NCBI GenBank assembly: GCA_902475415.1
Contig: CABRZK010000028.1
Location: 1-14,127 of the forward strand
From: an uncultured Eubacterium sp.
GTDB taxonomy: Bacteria; Bacillota; Clostridia; Lachnospirales; Lachnospiraceae
DNA: 14,127 nt
Direction of reading: 5' to 3'
Shown here one piece after another: positions 12,961 through 14,127 of the stretch. The stretch's first letter is position 1; each line of letters begins with the position of its first letter. The notes beneath the pieces are model-generated. The model did not search any database. It was not told the DNA's origin and saw only the letters and a list, made by a program, of their open reading frames with translations. The translations under genes and the position numbers were made by a program.

Positions 12961-14127
12961 GTGGATATACAGACAATAGATGCAGCGCTTCTGGCAAAAA
13001 TGTTTCTTGCCGGAGCGAAGAATCTGGAAGCAAAGAAAGAGTGGATCAACGAGCTGAACGTGTTCCCGGTTCCGGATGGTGATACCGGTACGAACATGAG
13101 CATGACGATCATTTCCGCTGCAAAAGAAGTAGCTGCTGTGGAAAAACCGGTGATGAAAGACCTTGCAAAAGCAATCTCATCCGGTTCTCTGCGCGGAGCA
13201 AGAGGAAATTCAGGTGTTATCCTGTCTCAGCTGTTCCGTGGATTTACCAAGACCATCAAGCATTATGATGAGATTGACAAGATTGTTTTATGTGAATCTT
13301 TCCAGAAAGCATGTGAGACAGCTTATAAAGCTGTTATGAAACCAAAGGAAGGAACCATTCTTACCGTTGCTAAAGGTGCGGCAGAAAAAGCACTGGAGCT
13401 TTCCTGTGATGACAGTTACAACATGGAGCAGTACATTGCTGCCATTATCGCAGAAGCGGAGCGTGTACTGGCACTTACTCCGGAGATGCTTCCGGTATTG
13501 AAACAGGCCGGTGTTGTAGATTCCGGCGGACAGGGACTGGTGGAAGTCCTGAAAGGTGCACAGGATGCATTTCTTGGCAAAGAGATTGATTATACCATTG
13601 AAGCTGCTCCGGCATCTTCCGGTGTGGTAAAAATCTCCGCACAGACAGAAGCTGAGATCAAATTTGGCTACTGTACCGAGTTCATCATTGTACTGAATAA
13701 ACCACTGACAGAGGCAGAAGAGGATGAGTACCGTGCATTCCTGCAGTCCATGGGTGATTCCATTGTATTGGTAGCAGACGAGGAAATCGTTAAAACACAC
13801 GTACATACCAATGATCCGGGACTGGTATTGCAGAAAGCACTGACTTATGGTTCCTTAAGCCGCATCAAGATTGATAACATGCGTGAAGAGCATCAGGAGA
13901 AACTGATCAAGGATGCCGAGAAACTTGCCAAAGAGCAGGAGAAAGAGGCAGAAGAGAAAACCAAAGCAGCTGCAGGTCCGAAAAAAGACATGGGATTTAT
14001 CGCAGTATGCATCGGTGAGGGTGTCAATGAAGTATTCAACGGCCTTGGCGTAGATTACCTGATCGAGGGTGGACAGACCATGAATCCAAGTACCGAAGAT
14101 ATGCTCAATGCCATCGAACATGTCAAT
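12961..14127 (+). CDS. fakA: Fatty acid kinase catalytic subunit FakA (DAK2 domain; YloV), 3' end outside window
   Basis: FakA phosphorylates fatty acids bound to FakB, producing acyl-phosphate for phospholipid synthesis. The visible 389 residues begin with the DhaL/DAK2 kinase domain: NVFPVPDGDTGTNMS (Asp residues at 39 and 41 in the ATP-metal site), SLRGARGNSGVILSQLFRG (about 76-94) and VVDSGGQGL. A middle domain (FGYCTEFI, VHTNDPG), a Lys/Glu-rich linker (about 312-342) and the start of the C-terminal domain (DMGFIAVCIGEGVNEVF) follow. The start is GTG at 12961, set by AAGGAGG (12946-12952) 8 nt upstream; a TTG at 12955 is too close to that site. The reading frame is still open at the window end, and family members are about 550 residues. 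It forms a unit with the Asp23-family gene. Confidence 0.93.
   Translation, partial: MDIQTIDAALLAKMFLAGAKNLEAKKEWINELNVFPVPDGDTGTNMSMTIISAAKEVAAVEKPVMKDLAKAISSGSLRGARGNSGVILSQLFRGFTKTIKHYDEIDKIVLCESFQKACETAYKAVMKPKEGTILTVAKGAAEKALELSCDDSYNMEQYIAAIIAEAERVLALTPEMLPVLKQAGVVDSGGQGLVEVLKGAQDAFLGKEIDYTIEAAPASSGVVKISAQTEAEIKFGYCTEFIIVLNKPLTEAEEDEYRAFLQSMGDSIVLVADEEIVKTHVHTNDPGLVLQKALTYGSLSRIKIDNMREEHQEKLIKDAEKLAKEQEKEAEEKTKAAAGPKKDMGFIAVCIGEGVNEVFNGLGVDYLIEGGQTMNPSTEDMLNAIEHVN

Noticed and set aside
13288..13806. 172-codon ORF on the minus strand
   Set aside because: It lies antisense to fakA, which has clear DAK2 motifs in the sense frame; no ribosome binding site or domain is visible.

Overview
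The window looks like chromosomal DNA from a Gram-positive, spore-forming member of the Clostridia, most likely Lachnospiraceae. The evidence is protein similarity recalled from memory (MiaB, RuvAB, FtsW and the U32 protein read like Lachnospiraceae versions), a GerW-type sporulation gene, strong AGGAGG-type ribosome binding sites and moderate G+C. The genus cannot be named from this sequence alone. Most of the content is conserved housekeeping DNA. I see no phage, insertion sequence, CRISPR array, tRNA or rRNA.

Layout. (1) Positions 1-8946 are a tightly packed plus-strand cluster: miaB (tRNA thiomethylation; 5' end outside the window, and frameshifted), a membrane-anchored NusG domain II protein, ruvA and ruvB (Holliday-junction branch migration), zapA (Z-ring associated), a U32-family protein (probable RNA hydroxylation factor), an FtsW/RodA/SpoVE glycosyltransferase and its partner class B penicillin-binding protein. 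(2) Positions 8996-9514 hold a Nudix hydrolase with its own apparent promoter, followed by a 270-bp spacer with a long AT-rich hairpin. (3) Positions 9787-11711 are a small probable sporulation module: a 114-aa protein of unknown function, a DUF2953 gene split by a frameshift, and gerW. (4) Positions 11783-11982 hold a 14-bp stem whose 3' arm carries the ribosome binding site of a 50-aa two-helix membrane protein. (5) Positions 12021-14127 contain rpmB on the minus strand, a divergent promoter region, a candidate 49-aa ORF, an Asp23-family gene and the start of fakA, which runs off the window. The rpmB / Asp23-family / fakA order matches rpmB-yloU-yloV of Bacillus subtilis.

The most notable observations are departures from the family pattern. 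miaB carries an apparent 22-nt deletion that shifts frame between its two main domains. The FtsW-family gene has an 11-residue polar block where two residues are expected, immediately after the conserved Asp-Leu-Gly, and its C-terminal tail overlaps the PBP gene by 194 nt. The DUF2953 gene changes frame in an A-rich linker. These could be true lesions or assembly errors, and raw reads would decide. The other candidates are the SD-sequestering hairpin and the two small ORFs. I did not find a clearly new multi-gene system.
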